Shown: piece by piece, positions 1-8,026 of the stretch
How the letters are laid out: each line of letters opens with the position of its first letter
Position numbering within the stretch: position 1 is the stretch's first letter
Assembly: GCA_964631125.1 (NCBI GenBank)
Contig: CAZVYN010000018.1
Span: 1 to 55,412 of the forward strand
DNA length: 55,412 nt
Direction of reading: 5' to 3'
Origin: CAZVYN01 sp964631125
Lineage (GTDB): Bacteria; Eisenbacteria; RBG-16-71-46; CAIMUX01
Notes under the pieces: model-generated
What the model was told of the DNA's origin: nothing
Seen by the model: the letters and a program-made list of their open reading frames with translations, nothing else
Databases searched by the model: none
Made by a program: the position numbers and the translations under genes

Positions 1-638
1 GTCGGTCCTGGGACCGATGTCGAGGGTGCGGTCGGCGTAGACGTAGTCGTCGGCGTGAACGTCAGAGCAGGCGTTGGCGTGAGAGGCGCGGTCGAGTGCG
101 GAGTCGCGTCGTGCGAGTCGGACATCAGGTCGTCGTGCTCGGCGTGAATCGTGGTCGCGTCCTGCGAATCGAAAGCCGACACCGGCGTCTCGACCGGCGA
201 CGGCGGGCGAACCGCGAAGTGCGGCGCATATCCGGCGAGCAGGGGGAGTAGATGCGGAGCGATCGAAGGGGCCGTCGAGGGCGGCGTCTCCTCCGAGATC
301 GGTTCCGCGTTCAGAGGAGCAGGGTGCGACGGCAAGGGCATCGGTGACGGCAAGGGCGTAGTGGTCGACAAACTCGGCGTAGGCGTAGGCGCCGACACGG
401 CAGGTACAGACACAGGCACGGGCGCAGGCGTCGTCGGCGCCAGCGAGGGCGTCGACGGCGTGGCTTCGGCGCCGGAAGCGAACAGGGCGGCGACGAGTGT
501 GCCGGAGAACGACGCGGGCAACGGCATCGGAGTCGGGATCGGAGTCGGGGTCGGAGTCGGGGTCGACGTCGACATCGACGTCGAGATCGACGCAACGCGG
601 AGGGGCGGGAACGCCGTGAAGATCGACGGCGGGGTCAC
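1..638 (-). CDS. FliK-like hook-length control protein, N-terminal part (runs off left edge)
   Basis: The minus strand is open from a GTG at 638 to the window edge, about 212 codons with no stop. The GTG overlaps the stop of the preceding motE-like gene (GTGA), the same coupling used throughout this operon. The visible protein is dominated by Pro, Thr, Ser and Ala, with runs of TPTPTP near residues 25-35 and again near the edge, and has no predicted membrane segment. FliK proteins have long, poorly conserved Pro/Ala-rich N-termini and a conserved C-terminal domain, which would lie outside the window. The assignment rests on operon position (after fliJ and motE-like) and composition, so the family name is inferred. 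The coding frame is easily missed because its first in-frame ATG is internal and the opposite strand also carries a long open frame. Confidence 0.6.
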   Translation of the reverse strand, partial: MTPPSIFTAFPPLRVASISTSMSTSTPTPTPTPIPTPMPLPASFSGTLVAALFASGAEATPSTPSLAPTTPAPVPVSVPAVSAPTPTPSLSTTTPLPSPMPLPSHPAPLNAEPISEETPPSTAPSIAPHLLPLLAGYAPHFAVRPPSPVETPVSAFDSQDATTIHAEHDDLMSDSHDATPHSTAPLTPTPALTFTPTTTSTPTAPSTSVPGP

Positions 639-1297
639 TGGGCGTCGTCCTCGAGCGCCGGCTGGGAGACGGATAGGGCGGCGGCAGTGGCGGGTAGCGG
701 CAGAGCGGCGAGCGCGTCGGCGGTCATTCCTTCCATCGCGAGGCGCGCCATGCGCTCGGGGTCGAGCGCGGCGACGACGCGGCTGGCTGACTTGGCGTTC
801 ATGCTGGCCAAGACAGCGTCCATCGACGCGTCATCCATGCGCGCGAGGATGGCCGCGGCGGCGGCCGGCTTCATGGCGGCGAGCAGCTTGGCCTGGCGCG
901 TCGCCTCCGCGTTCTGCGCGCTGTCGTAGCGCGTGAGCAGACTGTCGATCGACGCGCGCAGCGCCTGGAGCTCCGTCTTCTCGACCTCCAAGAAACGCCT
1001 CTGCGTCTGGATCTGCGCCTGCAGCGAGCGGAGCGAATCCTCCGGACTGGCCGACGGTGCGAGGCTCGCGTCCGCCATTGGGGCGGGCGCAGTCTCGGTC
1101 GGCGCGGCCGAACCGGCGGTCGTCGCTTCGATCTGTTGGCGCAGCTCGCGCGCCTTGCCCTTCAGGCGCGGCCAGAGTTCCTTCTGGGCGACGCCGGTCA
1201 CCATCATGCTGGCCGACAGCATGAGTAGTCCCCCGCCGACGATGACGGCGAGGAGCGCGGGGAGCATGGCTGCTCCCTGTCGCCGGCGGTCGATCAC
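635..1297 (-). CDS. MotE-like flagellar protein (membrane-anchored coiled coil)
   Basis: 220 residues starting at a GTG that overlaps the fliJ stop (GTGA). Residues 12-35 form one transmembrane segment (LPALLAVIVGGGLLML), followed by an Ala/Pro-rich linker. A coiled coil covers about residues 85-130, and a C-terminal MgtE_N-like helical domain (about 135-200) has the pattern MKPAAAAAILARMDD ... LDPERMARLAMEGM. In the family, MotE is a periplasmic chaperone-like protein that helps MotC/stator folding in epsilonproteobacteria, and homologues commonly lie next to fliJ in many phyla. Placement after fliJ agrees. A second start at the ATG of MLPALLAV (codon 11) is possible and would still keep the membrane anchor. 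Exact role here is inferred from family and position. Confidence 0.75.
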   Translation of the reverse strand: MIDRRRQGAAMLPALLAVIVGGGLLMLSASMMVTGVAQKELWPRLKGKARELRQQIEATTAGSAAPTETAPAPMADASLAPSASPEDSLRSLQAQIQTQRRFLEVEKTELQALRASIDSLLTRYDSAQNAEATRQAKLLAAMKPAAAAAILARMDDASMDAVLASMNAKSASRVVAALDPERMARLAMEGMTADALAALPLPATAAALSVSQPALEDDAQ

Positions 1298-1752
1298 GCG
1301 GCCTCTCGCACCAGTGCGGCGCCCGGCAGTCTGCTCTTTCCGGCCACTTCGTCGGTCACCTTCTGTTCGTCGCGCAGCACGGCACGGACGAACTCGGCGT
1401 AGCGCGTCTGGCGAAGCTGTTCGACCGCCTCGGACCGACGCTTCGACTCCAGCAGGTCGCGCCGCTCGCGCTCGACCCGATCGAGACTCTGCTCGACGCG
1501 CAAGTTCTCACGCAGAAGTTGCCGGCGCAGACTCTCGCGCTCCCGCTCCAAGGTCAGCAACGCGCGGATATCGACCACGCTTCCGCGCGGGCTCTGCTCC
1601 AGCGTCTCCTTCAGCACCGCGACCAACCGCGTGCGCGTCTCTTCCGCCGCCTGCAGCTCGCGCGACGCATCGGCCAGCGCCGTCTGCCGCGTCTTCAACT
1701 CATGTTTGCGCACCCGCGCGACCCCCTCGAGTCCGAACTGGAACTTCTTCAC
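1294..1752 (-). CDS. fliJ: FliJ, flagellar export chaperone/stalk
   Basis: 152 residues. The GTG at 1752 overlaps the fliI stop (GTGA), and the stop overlaps the next start in the same way. The protein begins KKFQFGLEGVARVRKHEL, the usual FliJ opening, and is then almost continuous alpha-helical coiled coil rich in Arg, Glu and Leu. Length fits the family (about 147). FliJ sits in the FliI hexamer and couples the ATPase to the FlhA gate of the flagellar type III exporter in the cytoplasm. A longer upstream reading of the frame overlaps fliI in a different frame and is not believable. Confidence 0.88.
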   Translation of the reverse strand: MKKFQFGLEGVARVRKHELKTRQTALADASRELQAAEETRTRLVAVLKETLEQSPRGSVVDIRALLTLERERESLRRQLLRENLRVEQSLDRVERERRDLLESKRRSEAVEQLRQTRYAEFVRAVLRDEQKVTDEVAGKSRLPGAALVREAA

Positions 1753-3104
1753 TCCGTGCCTCCCCTCACGCCCACGGTCAGGTCTTCCAACCACTGGACG
1801 GTTTCCACGTACGGTGTTCCCTCGCCCGAGGCCTGCCGCAGAAAACGGAGGATCTCGGGGGCTCGATCGATCGCTTGATCGGCGATCGGATTGGTCCCGG
1901 GGACGTAGGCCCCCAGGTGGATCAGGTCCTCGACCTCCTTGTAAGCGCTGAGCCATTCGCGCACCTGCCCCGCGGCGCGGCGATGCGAGTCGCTCGTCAC
2001 GTCGGGCATGACGCGCGAGATCGATTCCAGGACGTCGATGGCGGGATAGTGATTTCGCACCGCGAGCTTGCGACTGAGCACGCAATGGCCGTCCAGGACG
2101 GAGCGCGCGGCGTCGGCGATCGGATCGTTCAGGTCGTCGCCCTCGACCAACACGGTGTAGAGCCCGGTGACCGAACCGTGCGCGTCGGTGCCGGCCCGCT
2201 CCAGAAGCTGCGGCAAGAGCGCGAAGACCGACGGCGTGTACCCCTTCGTCGTCGGCGGTTCCCCCGCCATCAGTCCGACCTCGCGCTGCGCCATCGAGAA
2301 GCGCGTGAGCGAATCCATCAGCAAGAGGACATGCTTGCCCTGTGCGCGGAACGCCTCGGCAATGCAGGTCGCGACCAGCGCGGCCTTCACGCGCACGAGC
2401 GCCGGCTGATCGGACGTCGCGACGACCACGACGGAGCGCGCGAGCCCCTCGGCCGTCAGATCGCGCTCCAAGAACTCCTTCACCTCACGGCCGCGTTCTC
2501 CGATCAACCCGACGACACAGACCTCGGCGTCGGTGCGGCGCGCGATCGTTCCGAGTAGGACCGACTTGCCGACGCCGCTGCCGGCGAAGATCCCCATCCG
2601 CTGTCCGCGGCCGACCGTGAGAAAGCCGTCGAGCGCGCGGATGCCGGTGCCGAGCGGCTCGGCGATGCGCGGACGCTCCATCGGCGGCGGCGGCGGCGCG
2701 GAGACCGAACGACGCGTCGTCTCGCCGAGCGGGCCGAGTCCATCGATCGGATGGCCGAGCGCGTCGAGCACCCGACCGAGTAGTGCGTCGCCGGTCGGGA
2801 CCGTGAGCGGACCGCCGCTGGCCGAGACTTCGGCGCCGGCGCGCAGTCCATCCATGGAGCCGTAGGCCATGAGCAGCAGGCGGTGATCGCGGAAGCCGAC
2901 GACCTCCGCGTGGATCGGCGGTCGGCTCTCGTGACTGTGGATCGAGCAGAGTTCTCCGACCGAGGCGGGCGGGCCGTTCGATTCGACGAGCGGGCCGATG
3001 ACGCGCGCCACGACGCCGGTCTCGCTCACGGTGTCGCACTCGGCCAGCGCGACGCGCCGTTCGTTCACGACCGACTCGAGGATCGGGTCGAGGAGAGGCG
3101 TCAT
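1749..3104 (-). CDS. fliI: FliI, flagellum-specific export ATPase
   Basis: 451 residues from an ATG that overlaps the fliH stop (ATGA); a further upstream start at 3260 would add 52 Arg-rich residues that are only fliH read out of frame. It is an F1-beta-like rotary ATPase. The P-loop AGSGVGKS lies at about 174-181, the Walker B stretch LLLMDSLTRF at about 258-267, and the family signature GEPPTTKGYTPSVFALLPQL follows. The length matches E. coli FliI (457). The enzyme hydrolyses ATP at the cytoplasmic face of the flagellar export gate with FliH and FliJ, its immediate neighbours here. Confidence 0.97.
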   Translation of the reverse strand: MTPLLDPILESVVNERRVALAECDTVSETGVVARVIGPLVESNGPPASVGELCSIHSHESRPPIHAEVVGFRDHRLLLMAYGSMDGLRAGAEVSASGGPLTVPTGDALLGRVLDALGHPIDGLGPLGETTRRSVSAPPPPPMERPRIAEPLGTGIRALDGFLTVGRGQRMGIFAGSGVGKSVLLGTIARRTDAEVCVVGLIGERGREVKEFLERDLTAEGLARSVVVVATSDQPALVRVKAALVATCIAEAFRAQGKHVLLLMDSLTRFSMAQREVGLMAGEPPTTKGYTPSVFALLPQLLERAGTDAHGSVTGLYTVLVEGDDLNDPIADAARSVLDGHCVLSRKLAVRNHYPAIDVLESISRVMPDVTSDSHRRAAGQVREWLSAYKEVEDLIHLGAYVPGTNPIADQAIDRAPEILRFLRQASGEGTPYVETVQWLEDLTVGVRGGTE

Positions 3105-3793
3105 GACGCGACCCTCGTCTCGTCGGCGGCATCGCCGGCGTCCCCGGAGTCGTCTGCCGTCTCGTCCGGCTTCCGCTGCACGCCGAGCGCCGCTTCCATT
3201 CGATCGAGTTGCGTCGCGATGCGCGCATCGAGGCGACCTCGTTCCGTCTCGACCAGACAATCGCCCGGAGAGAGTCCGGGATCGGCGATCAGCCGCGCGC
3301 TCTCCGAGAGTTCGGTCGACCCGCCGAGGATCTCGCGACAGGCGCGCAGATCCCTCGGGCAGACCTTGACGACGACGCGCTCGGCCGCCGCCACCCGGAG
3401 CAGCAGCTCTCGCACCAGCGGCACGGCCGCCGCGGGATCGACGCTCAGCTCGCGGCGCACGATTCGACGCCCCAAGTCGGCGGCGAGCCCGACCACTTGT
3501 TCGGCGGCCTCGCGCAAGAGCGCGGCGCGCGCGGCGGCCAACGCGGTCGCCACTCGTTGGAGCTGTTCGACCGATGCGGCGACACTGGAGCGCGAGCGTT
3601 CGCGCTCCGCCGCGAACTCCGCCTCGGCGCTGGCCCGACCCTCGGCGAAGGCGCGACGACGTTCGACTTCGACGTCTGCCGGGCTGATCCCGAGCCCGAG
3701 CGCACGGGCGCTCGCGGCGGATCTCGGGTCGGCCGGGGCCTCGAGCTCGAAGGTGTCCCAGGCGAGCAACGGATTGCGTAGGAGGCTAGACAA
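3101..3793 (-). CDS. fliH: FliH, regulator of the flagellar export ATPase
   Basis: 230 residues from a TTG at 3793. This start is preferred because the purine-rich stretch GGAGGGGA ends a few bases upstream and because the ATG at 3859 would add only fliG read out of frame. The middle (about 50-130) is an Ala/Glu/Arg coiled coil, followed by the FliH/HrpE-type C-terminal domain with ADLGRRIVRREL and VCPRDL. The Ala/Asp-rich tail (DETADDSGDAGDAADE) is low complexity. FliH dimers bind FliI and dock it at the C-ring. It overlaps fliG by eight bases and fliI by four. If the TTG is wrong, only the first 22 residues change. Confidence 0.85.
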   Translation of the reverse strand: MSSLLRNPLLAWDTFELEAPADPRSAASARALGLGISPADVEVERRRAFAEGRASAEAEFAAERERSRSSVAASVEQLQRVATALAAARAALLREAAEQVVGLAADLGRRIVRRELSVDPAAAVPLVRELLLRVAAAERVVVKVCPRDLRACREILGGSTELSESARLIADPGLSPGDCLVETERGRLDARIATQLDRMEAALGVQRKPDETADDSGDAGDAADETRVAS

Positions 3794-4823
3794 GCTGGTC
3801 CCCTCCGTCTCCGCGCTGCAGGTGGATCTCGCCCGACTCTTCCAGTCGCCGGACCGCATCGACGATGCGGCGCTGCGCCTCTTCCACGTTGCGCAGCGGC
3901 TGCGGCCCGAGGAACTCCAGTTCGTCTTTGAGCATCTCGGCGGCGCGCTGCGAGAGGTTGCGGTAGATCTTCTCCTTCAGCTCCTCGCCTGCGATCTTCA
4001 GCGCGAGCGCGAGGTCGCGCGAATCGACATCCTTGAGGAGCTTCTGGATGTCCTTGTCCTCCAGCATCTGGAGGTCGTCGAAAACAAAGAGCAGGTTGCG
4101 GATCTGGATCGCCAGCTCGGGATCCTGCGCCTCGATGGCTGAGAGGATGTTCTTCTCCGTCGAGCGATCGACCTGGTTGAGCATGTCGGCCACCGCGGGA
4201 ACACCGCCGAGGCGGCTCTTGGTCGCGCGGACCATGCCGGCCAGGTTCTGCTCCAGCACCGCTTCGATCTCGCGGATCATCTCGGGCGAGATCTGCTCCA
4301 TCTGGGCGACCCGCGCGATAACGTCGGGCTGCACATCGGCCGGCAGCATCGAGAGCACCTTCGCCGCCTGCGCCCCCTTGAGCTGCACGAGGATGAGCGC
4401 GATCGTCTGAGGGTGTTCCCCCTGGATGAAGGTGACCAGCTGATTCGAGTCGACATCGTTCAGCATGTTCATCTGGAACATGTCGCCGGCCGCCTTCGCC
4501 TTCAGCCGCTCCAGCACGTCGCCCGCCTTCGCCTCGCCGATGGCGCGGACCAAGATCTCCCGCGCCACATCGTAGCCGCCCGAAGAGAGGTAGGTCTGCG
4601 CCAGCACGATCTGATCGAACTCGCGCAGCACTTCGGTCCGCACTTCGGGCGCGACCCGCCCGAGCGTGGCGACTTCCATCGTCAACCGCTCGACCTCATC
4701 GCCATCGAGCGACTGCATCAGGCGCGCAGCCGCCTCGCTCCCCATCGCGACGAGGACAACGGCGGCCTTCTGCCCTCCACTGAGGACGGAAGCGGTCTTG
4801 GCTTGGGAGACAGAAGGAGGCAC
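3786..4823 (-). CDS. fliG: FliG, flagellar motor switch protein
   Basis: About 345 residues from a GTG at 4823; a GTG at 4859 is also in frame but overlaps fliF and lacks a ribosome site. The N-terminal domain has LSGGQKAAVVLVAMG, the middle domain the family hallmark EHPQTIALIL, and the C-terminal domain shows the charged helix with DLALALKIAGEELKEKIYRNLSQRAAEML that contacts the stator. FliG forms the rotor ring that turns MotA interaction into torque and sits on FliF, encoded just upstream. Length is normal (about 330-345). The 3-prime end overlaps the TTG start of fliH. Confidence 0.96.
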   Translation of the reverse strand: MPPSVSQAKTASVLSGGQKAAVVLVAMGSEAAARLMQSLDGDEVERLTMEVATLGRVAPEVRTEVLREFDQIVLAQTYLSSGGYDVAREILVRAIGEAKAGDVLERLKAKAAGDMFQMNMLNDVDSNQLVTFIQGEHPQTIALILVQLKGAQAAKVLSMLPADVQPDVIARVAQMEQISPEMIREIEAVLEQNLAGMVRATKSRLGGVPAVADMLNQVDRSTEKNILSAIEAQDPELAIQIRNLLFVFDDLQMLEDKDIQKLLKDVDSRDLALALKIAGEELKEKIYRNLSQRAAEMLKDELEFLGPQPLRNVEEAQRRIVDAVRRLEESGEIHLQRGDGGDQLV

Positions 4824-4837
4824 TGGGTTCCGTTCTC

Positions 4838-6310
4838 TCAGTTCGACTCGCGCAGCCACAGGCGCAGCAGGCGGGCCAGGTCATCGGGACGTTGCTTCGC
4901 CAGCTCCTGCATTCGCGACTGGATCAGATCGAATTCGGTCGGCGGCGGCGTGCCGGGGCCCAACTGCACCGGCGACCCGCCGACCAGGAGGTCGACGCCG
5001 GGACGAGCGGTGGAGACCGGCGCGAAGCGACGCATCGACTTGAGGAGGAAGAAGAAGAGCGCCAGGACGATCACGATCGATCCGATGCGTCCGCCGAGCT
5101 GCATGCCCATCTCGAGGCGTTCGCTCTGCTGGATCTCTTGGCGTTCGCGGTCCATCACGGTCGTGTCGAAGGCGACGTTCTCGACCGTGACCTCGTCGCC
5201 CCGCTCCGCGTCGAATCCGATCGCCGTCTTGATGATGTTCTCGTACTTGCGCAGCTCGTCCGGCGTGCGCGCGACATACTCGCGCTCTCCTTTGCCGATC
5301 ACCTGATAGGTGCCGTCGACGAAGATCGACGCGCTCAACCGAAGCACCGCGCCGGTCGGCTTGGAGACATGCTCGATGCGCTTGGAGATCTCGTAGTTGG
5401 TGGTGGCGGCCTCGACCTTGGAGCCGTCGGCGGCCGTCTCTTCCTTGCGGTCTTCCGAACGTACGACCGGGTTGTCGGCGTCATAGGTCTCGAGCGTCTG
5501 CTCCTTGCGCTCGAAGTCCATCTCGGCGGCGATCCGCACGACCGCCTTGCCGGGACCGAGCACCGTCTCCAACAAAGTCTGCACCTTGCCGGTGAGTTGC
5601 TCCTCCAGGCCGCGCACGAGCGTGATCTGCTCCGACGTCGCGCCGATGAGCGGATCCTGACGCGGCTGACTCAATAGATTGCCCATCACATCGAGAATCG
5701 CGACGTTCTCCGGCGTGAGTCCTTCGACCGCCGAGGAGACGAGATGCACGATGCCGCGCACCTGACCGGGGGTGAGACGCGCGCCAGGCTTCATGCGCAG
5801 GACGACCGACGAAGTGGCCGGCTTCTCTTCGGCCACGAAGAGGCTCTGCTCCGGCACGACGAGGTGCACGCGCGCCGCCTGGATCTCTTCGAGGGTCTGG
5901 ATCGTGCGCGCGATCTCCCCTTCGAGCGCGCGGCGGTACTGCGCCTTCTGCACGAAGTCGGTCCAACCGAGCTTGTTCGTGTCGAGCAGTTCGAAACCGG
6001 CGCCCGATCCGGGCAGGCCGTCGCCCGCCAAGGCGAGGCGCGTCTCGTAGACCTGATCCGACGGGACGAGGATGGTGCGGCCTCCGCCGCGCACCTCATA
6101 CGGGATCTTGTCGGTGCGCAGCCGATCGAGGATCGAGGAGCCGTCCGCCGGATCGAGATTGGCGAAGAGGACTGCGTATTCCGGCTTGCTCGCCCACGAG
6201 ACGACCAGCACGACGACCAAGACGAAGACCGCGCCGACGCTGCCGAAGGCGAGGCGTTGGGTGGAGGTGAGTTTTCGCCAGAGGGCGGTGAGGTGGGAGA
6301 GGGGGTCCAT
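4838..6310 (-). CDS. fliF: FliF, MS-ring protein
   Basis: 490 residues from an ATG with GGGAG nine bases upstream. The first membrane segment is at about 22-41 (FGSVGAVFVLVVVLVV). The ring-building motif region has YAVLFANLDPADGSSILDRL, and the conserved stretch ALEGEIARTIQTLEEIQAARVHLVVPE follows. The second membrane segment (IGSIVIVLALFFFLL) is near residue 415, and the tail LARLLRLWLRESN is the FliG-binding end. It forms the inner-membrane ring of the basal body and the housing of the export gate. It is somewhat shorter than the enterobacterial protein (about 550). A perfect hairpin lies in the 113-base gap that separates it from fliE. Confidence 0.96.
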   Translation of the reverse strand: MDPLSHLTALWRKLTSTQRLAFGSVGAVFVLVVVLVVSWASKPEYAVLFANLDPADGSSILDRLRTDKIPYEVRGGGRTILVPSDQVYETRLALAGDGLPGSGAGFELLDTNKLGWTDFVQKAQYRRALEGEIARTIQTLEEIQAARVHLVVPEQSLFVAEEKPATSSVVLRMKPGARLTPGQVRGIVHLVSSAVEGLTPENVAILDVMGNLLSQPRQDPLIGATSEQITLVRGLEEQLTGKVQTLLETVLGPGKAVVRIAAEMDFERKEQTLETYDADNPVVRSEDRKEETAADGSKVEAATTNYEISKRIEHVSKPTGAVLRLSASIFVDGTYQVIGKGEREYVARTPDELRKYENIIKTAIGFDAERGDEVTVENVAFDTTVMDRERQEIQQSERLEMGMQLGGRIGSIVIVLALFFFLLKSMRRFAPVSTARPGVDLLVGGSPVQLGPGTPPPTEFDLIQSRMQELAKQRPDDLARLLRLWLRESN

Positions 6311-6389
6311 CTAGCTGAACTCCCGGATGCAAGTGTGGGTCGAGAAGGCCAAGGTGGTTCGTGCTCCTGTGGGCGTGGTTGAGTGCGGA

Positions 6390-6426
6390 TAGGACGTTGC
6401 CGCGCGCGGCGCGCGGCAACGTCCTA
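6390..6426. repeat. Perfect 17-bp hairpin between fliE and fliF
   Basis: The arms are 6390-6406 (taggacgttgccgcgcg) and 6410-6426 (its exact reverse complement), with a three-base loop. The right arm contains the fliE stop codon. No U-tract follows on the minus strand, so it does not look like an intrinsic terminator. It could stabilise or process the operon mRNA, or act as an attenuator. Confidence 0.85.
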
Positions 6427-6744
6427 CACTTGCATCCTCATGACCTCTTGGTATGACTGGAGGAGTTTGTCGCGCATCTCGGTGACCAGGCGCACGGCGA
6501 GTCCGGCCTCTTGCTGCGCGAGCGCGACTTGGTGCAGGTCGCGCACCTCTCCGCGCACGAACGACTGGAACGTGGCCTCGGAGCGCAGCGCCAGTTCGTT
6601 CGCGCCGCCGACGAATTCCTTGATCGTCTCGCCGAAGCTCGGAACCACCGAGGCGCCGGGGGCCGCCGGCGCGCCGGGCGCGCCGAGACCCGACAGTTCT
6701 CCGGGCATTCGCAAGGTGGTGGGCGGGCCGATCGGATGGATCAC
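6424..6744 (-). CDS. fliE: FliE, MS-ring/rod junction protein
   Basis: 106 residues from an ATG at 6744, a normal length. The N-terminus is Pro/Gly/Ala-rich (PGELSGLGAPGAPAAPGA) and the remainder has the family pattern: FGETIKEFV, then DLHQVALAQQEAGLAVRLVTEMRDKLLQSYQEVMRMQV at the end. FliE links the FliF ring to the proximal rod and is exported by the flagellar type III apparatus. The gene follows flgC by 36 bases, the usual flgB-flgC-fliE order. Its stop codon lies inside the right arm of a perfect hairpin. Confidence 0.93.
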   Translation of the reverse strand: MIHPIGPPTTLRMPGELSGLGAPGAPAAPGASVVPSFGETIKEFVGGANELALRSEATFQSFVRGEVRDLHQVALAQQEAGLAVRLVTEMRDKLLQSYQEVMRMQV

Positions 6745-6780
6745 GAGACACCTCCTGTGTCAGCGAACTCAGCGAGCGCG

Positions 6781-7287
6781 TCAGCGAGCAAGATCGAGTC
6801 CCGACTCCGCCAACTTCTGCGAAGCGCGCAGCGCCGCGACGTTGGCCTCGTAGGCGCGCGACGCCGCCATGAGCGAAACCATCTCCTGCGCCACGTCGAC
6901 GTTCGGCATCCGCACCATGCCGTTCGCGTCGGCGTCCGGATGTCCCGGGTCGTAGACCTCGGGGAACTCGGTCAGATCGGCGGCCACGCTCGTCGTGACG
7001 CCGGTGGAACTCTCGGTCGCGCTCAACGGCGTGGCGGCGGACACGTCGAGGTGCGCTCGATCGGTCAGGTCGAGACGGCCGGTCTGCGCGGCGGCCGGCG
7101 CATCGGTCGCCTTCGTGGCGAGCGACTCCGCTTGGAACGAGACGACCTGACGGCGATACGGCTCGCCTGACTCGGTCCGCGTCGTGCTCTGGTTGGCGAG
7201 GTTCTCGGCCGCGACATCCATCGCCTCACGCTGCGCCAAGAGCGCCGAAGCGGAGACGTGCATCCCGGACAAATAGGCGACCTTCAT
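6781..7287 (-). CDS. flgC: FlgC, proximal rod protein
   Basis: 168 residues. It carries the rod-protein N-terminal signature SGMHVSASALLAQREAMDVAAENLANQSTTR, an insertion-rich middle (70-110), and the C-terminal rod/hook motif NVDVAQEMVSLMAASRAYEANVAALRASQ. It is slightly longer than E. coli FlgC (134), the extra being Ala/Thr-rich sequence. FlgC is polymerised in the periplasm as part of the rod. Start ATG at 7287 lies 23 bases after flgB. Confidence 0.93.
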   Translation of the reverse strand: MKVAYLSGMHVSASALLAQREAMDVAAENLANQSTTRTESGEPYRRQVVSFQAESLATKATDAPAAAQTGRLDLTDRAHLDVSAATPLSATESSTGVTTSVAADLTEFPEVYDPGHPDADANGMVRMPNVDVAQEMVSLMAASRAYEANVAALRASQKLAESGLDLAR

Positions 7288-7310
7288 CTGGAGTTCTTTC
7301 TCTTACGCGA

Positions 7311-7721
7311 TCACGCGCCGGGGCGGATGGCGTCCTTGATGCCGCGGTAACGATTGGCGAGGAACTGGGAGAGCGCGCGGAAATGCAGAGTGTTCTCCGC
7401 CATCTCCGTCGTCTCGCGCTCGAGTGAAAGGTTGTTGATCGCGCCGGGCGGCGTCGGCTCATCGCGCTCGCGGATCTGCGCGCGCGGCGCGGCGGGCGTG
7501 CTCCCGTCGAGATGCGCCGACGCGGTGCGTGCGAGCGGCAACTTCGAGCCGGTCTCTTCGGCTCGCAGCATCTCTTCGAACGCCACTTCCTTGGCTCGAT
7601 AGCCCGGCGTCTCGACGTTGGCGAGATTGGAAGCGAGGACACGTTGGCGTTCGGCGCCGGCGTCGAGCGCCCGCTTCGCGTTCGCCCACGAGTCGCCGCC
7701 GAAGAGGAGTTTCTGGATCAT
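7311..7721 (-). CDS. flgB: FlgB, proximal rod protein
   Basis: 136 residues from the ATG at 7721, chosen because a strong purine-rich ribosome site (GAAAGGAAGAGG) is just upstream; a longer reading to 7835 adds only leader sequence. The N-terminus has the rod motif RQRVLASNLANVETPGYRAKEVAFEEML, and the C-terminus TTEMAENTLHFRALSQFLANRYRGIKDAI. It is the first gene of the operon, behind a sigma-54 type promoter and a structured leader of about 100 bases. Length is normal for FlgB (about 130-140). Confidence 0.93.
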   Translation of the reverse strand: MIQKLLFGGDSWANAKRALDAGAERQRVLASNLANVETPGYRAKEVAFEEMLRAEETGSKLPLARTASAHLDGSTPAAPRAQIRERDEPTPPGAINNLSLERETTEMAENTLHFRALSQFLANRYRGIKDAIRPGA

Positions 7722-8026
7722 CGCGCGCCTCTTCCTTTCCTCTTCCGAGCCTCTGTCGAGAAGCCACAGGGCCGGGAGCGAGGAGTGACTCCCCGCTCCC
7801 GGGCGCCCGGACCCAGAGTGGGTCGTGCCAGCCAAGGCAAGGGGGATGCCACGTGCGCAAACGACTTTTGTCGCCTCGTCAGTTAGCTAGGCGAAAAGGA
7901 GTTACGGGGCTTGCTTCAGGAATCACAGTAAGCAAGGAAGGGCGGGATGGAGCGGCGGGCGGCAAGTTGTTCCCCGTCACCCGGCAGGAACTGAGCGGTC
8001 AAAAGCCTGGCTACTCGAAGATTTGC
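7722..8026. other. Intergenic region upstream of flgB; leader and promoter
   Basis: 305 bases without a believable gene. It holds the sigma-54 type site at 7836-7851. Between that site and flgB are two inverted repeats: gaccca/tgggtc (7810-7824) at the predicted transcript start, and a longer hairpin around 7774-7800 (arms gggagcg/cgctccc). Next to the glcD-like stop a 12-base direct repeat (ctactcgaagat at 8011 and 8027) duplicates the end of that gene. Confidence 0.6.
7836..7851 (-). promoter_or_regulatory. Sigma-54 (RpoN) type promoter for the flagellar operon
   Basis: The minus strand reads TGGCATCCCCCTTGCC. The GG and GC elements are separated by exactly ten bases, as sigma-54 promoters require, and both core dinucleotides are intact. 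Predicted transcription start is near 7825, giving a leader of about 104 bases to flgB. Sigma-54 control of rod and basal-body genes is common. Confidence 0.65.

Noticed and set aside
151..936. Gly/Val-rich plus-strand frame at the left edge
   Set aside because: It lies opposite the fliK-like and motE-like genes, which have operon coupling and recognisable features.
6390..6426. Intrinsic terminator between fliE and fliF
   Set aside because: The stem is strong, but no U-tract follows on either strand, and the genes downstream belong to the same operon.
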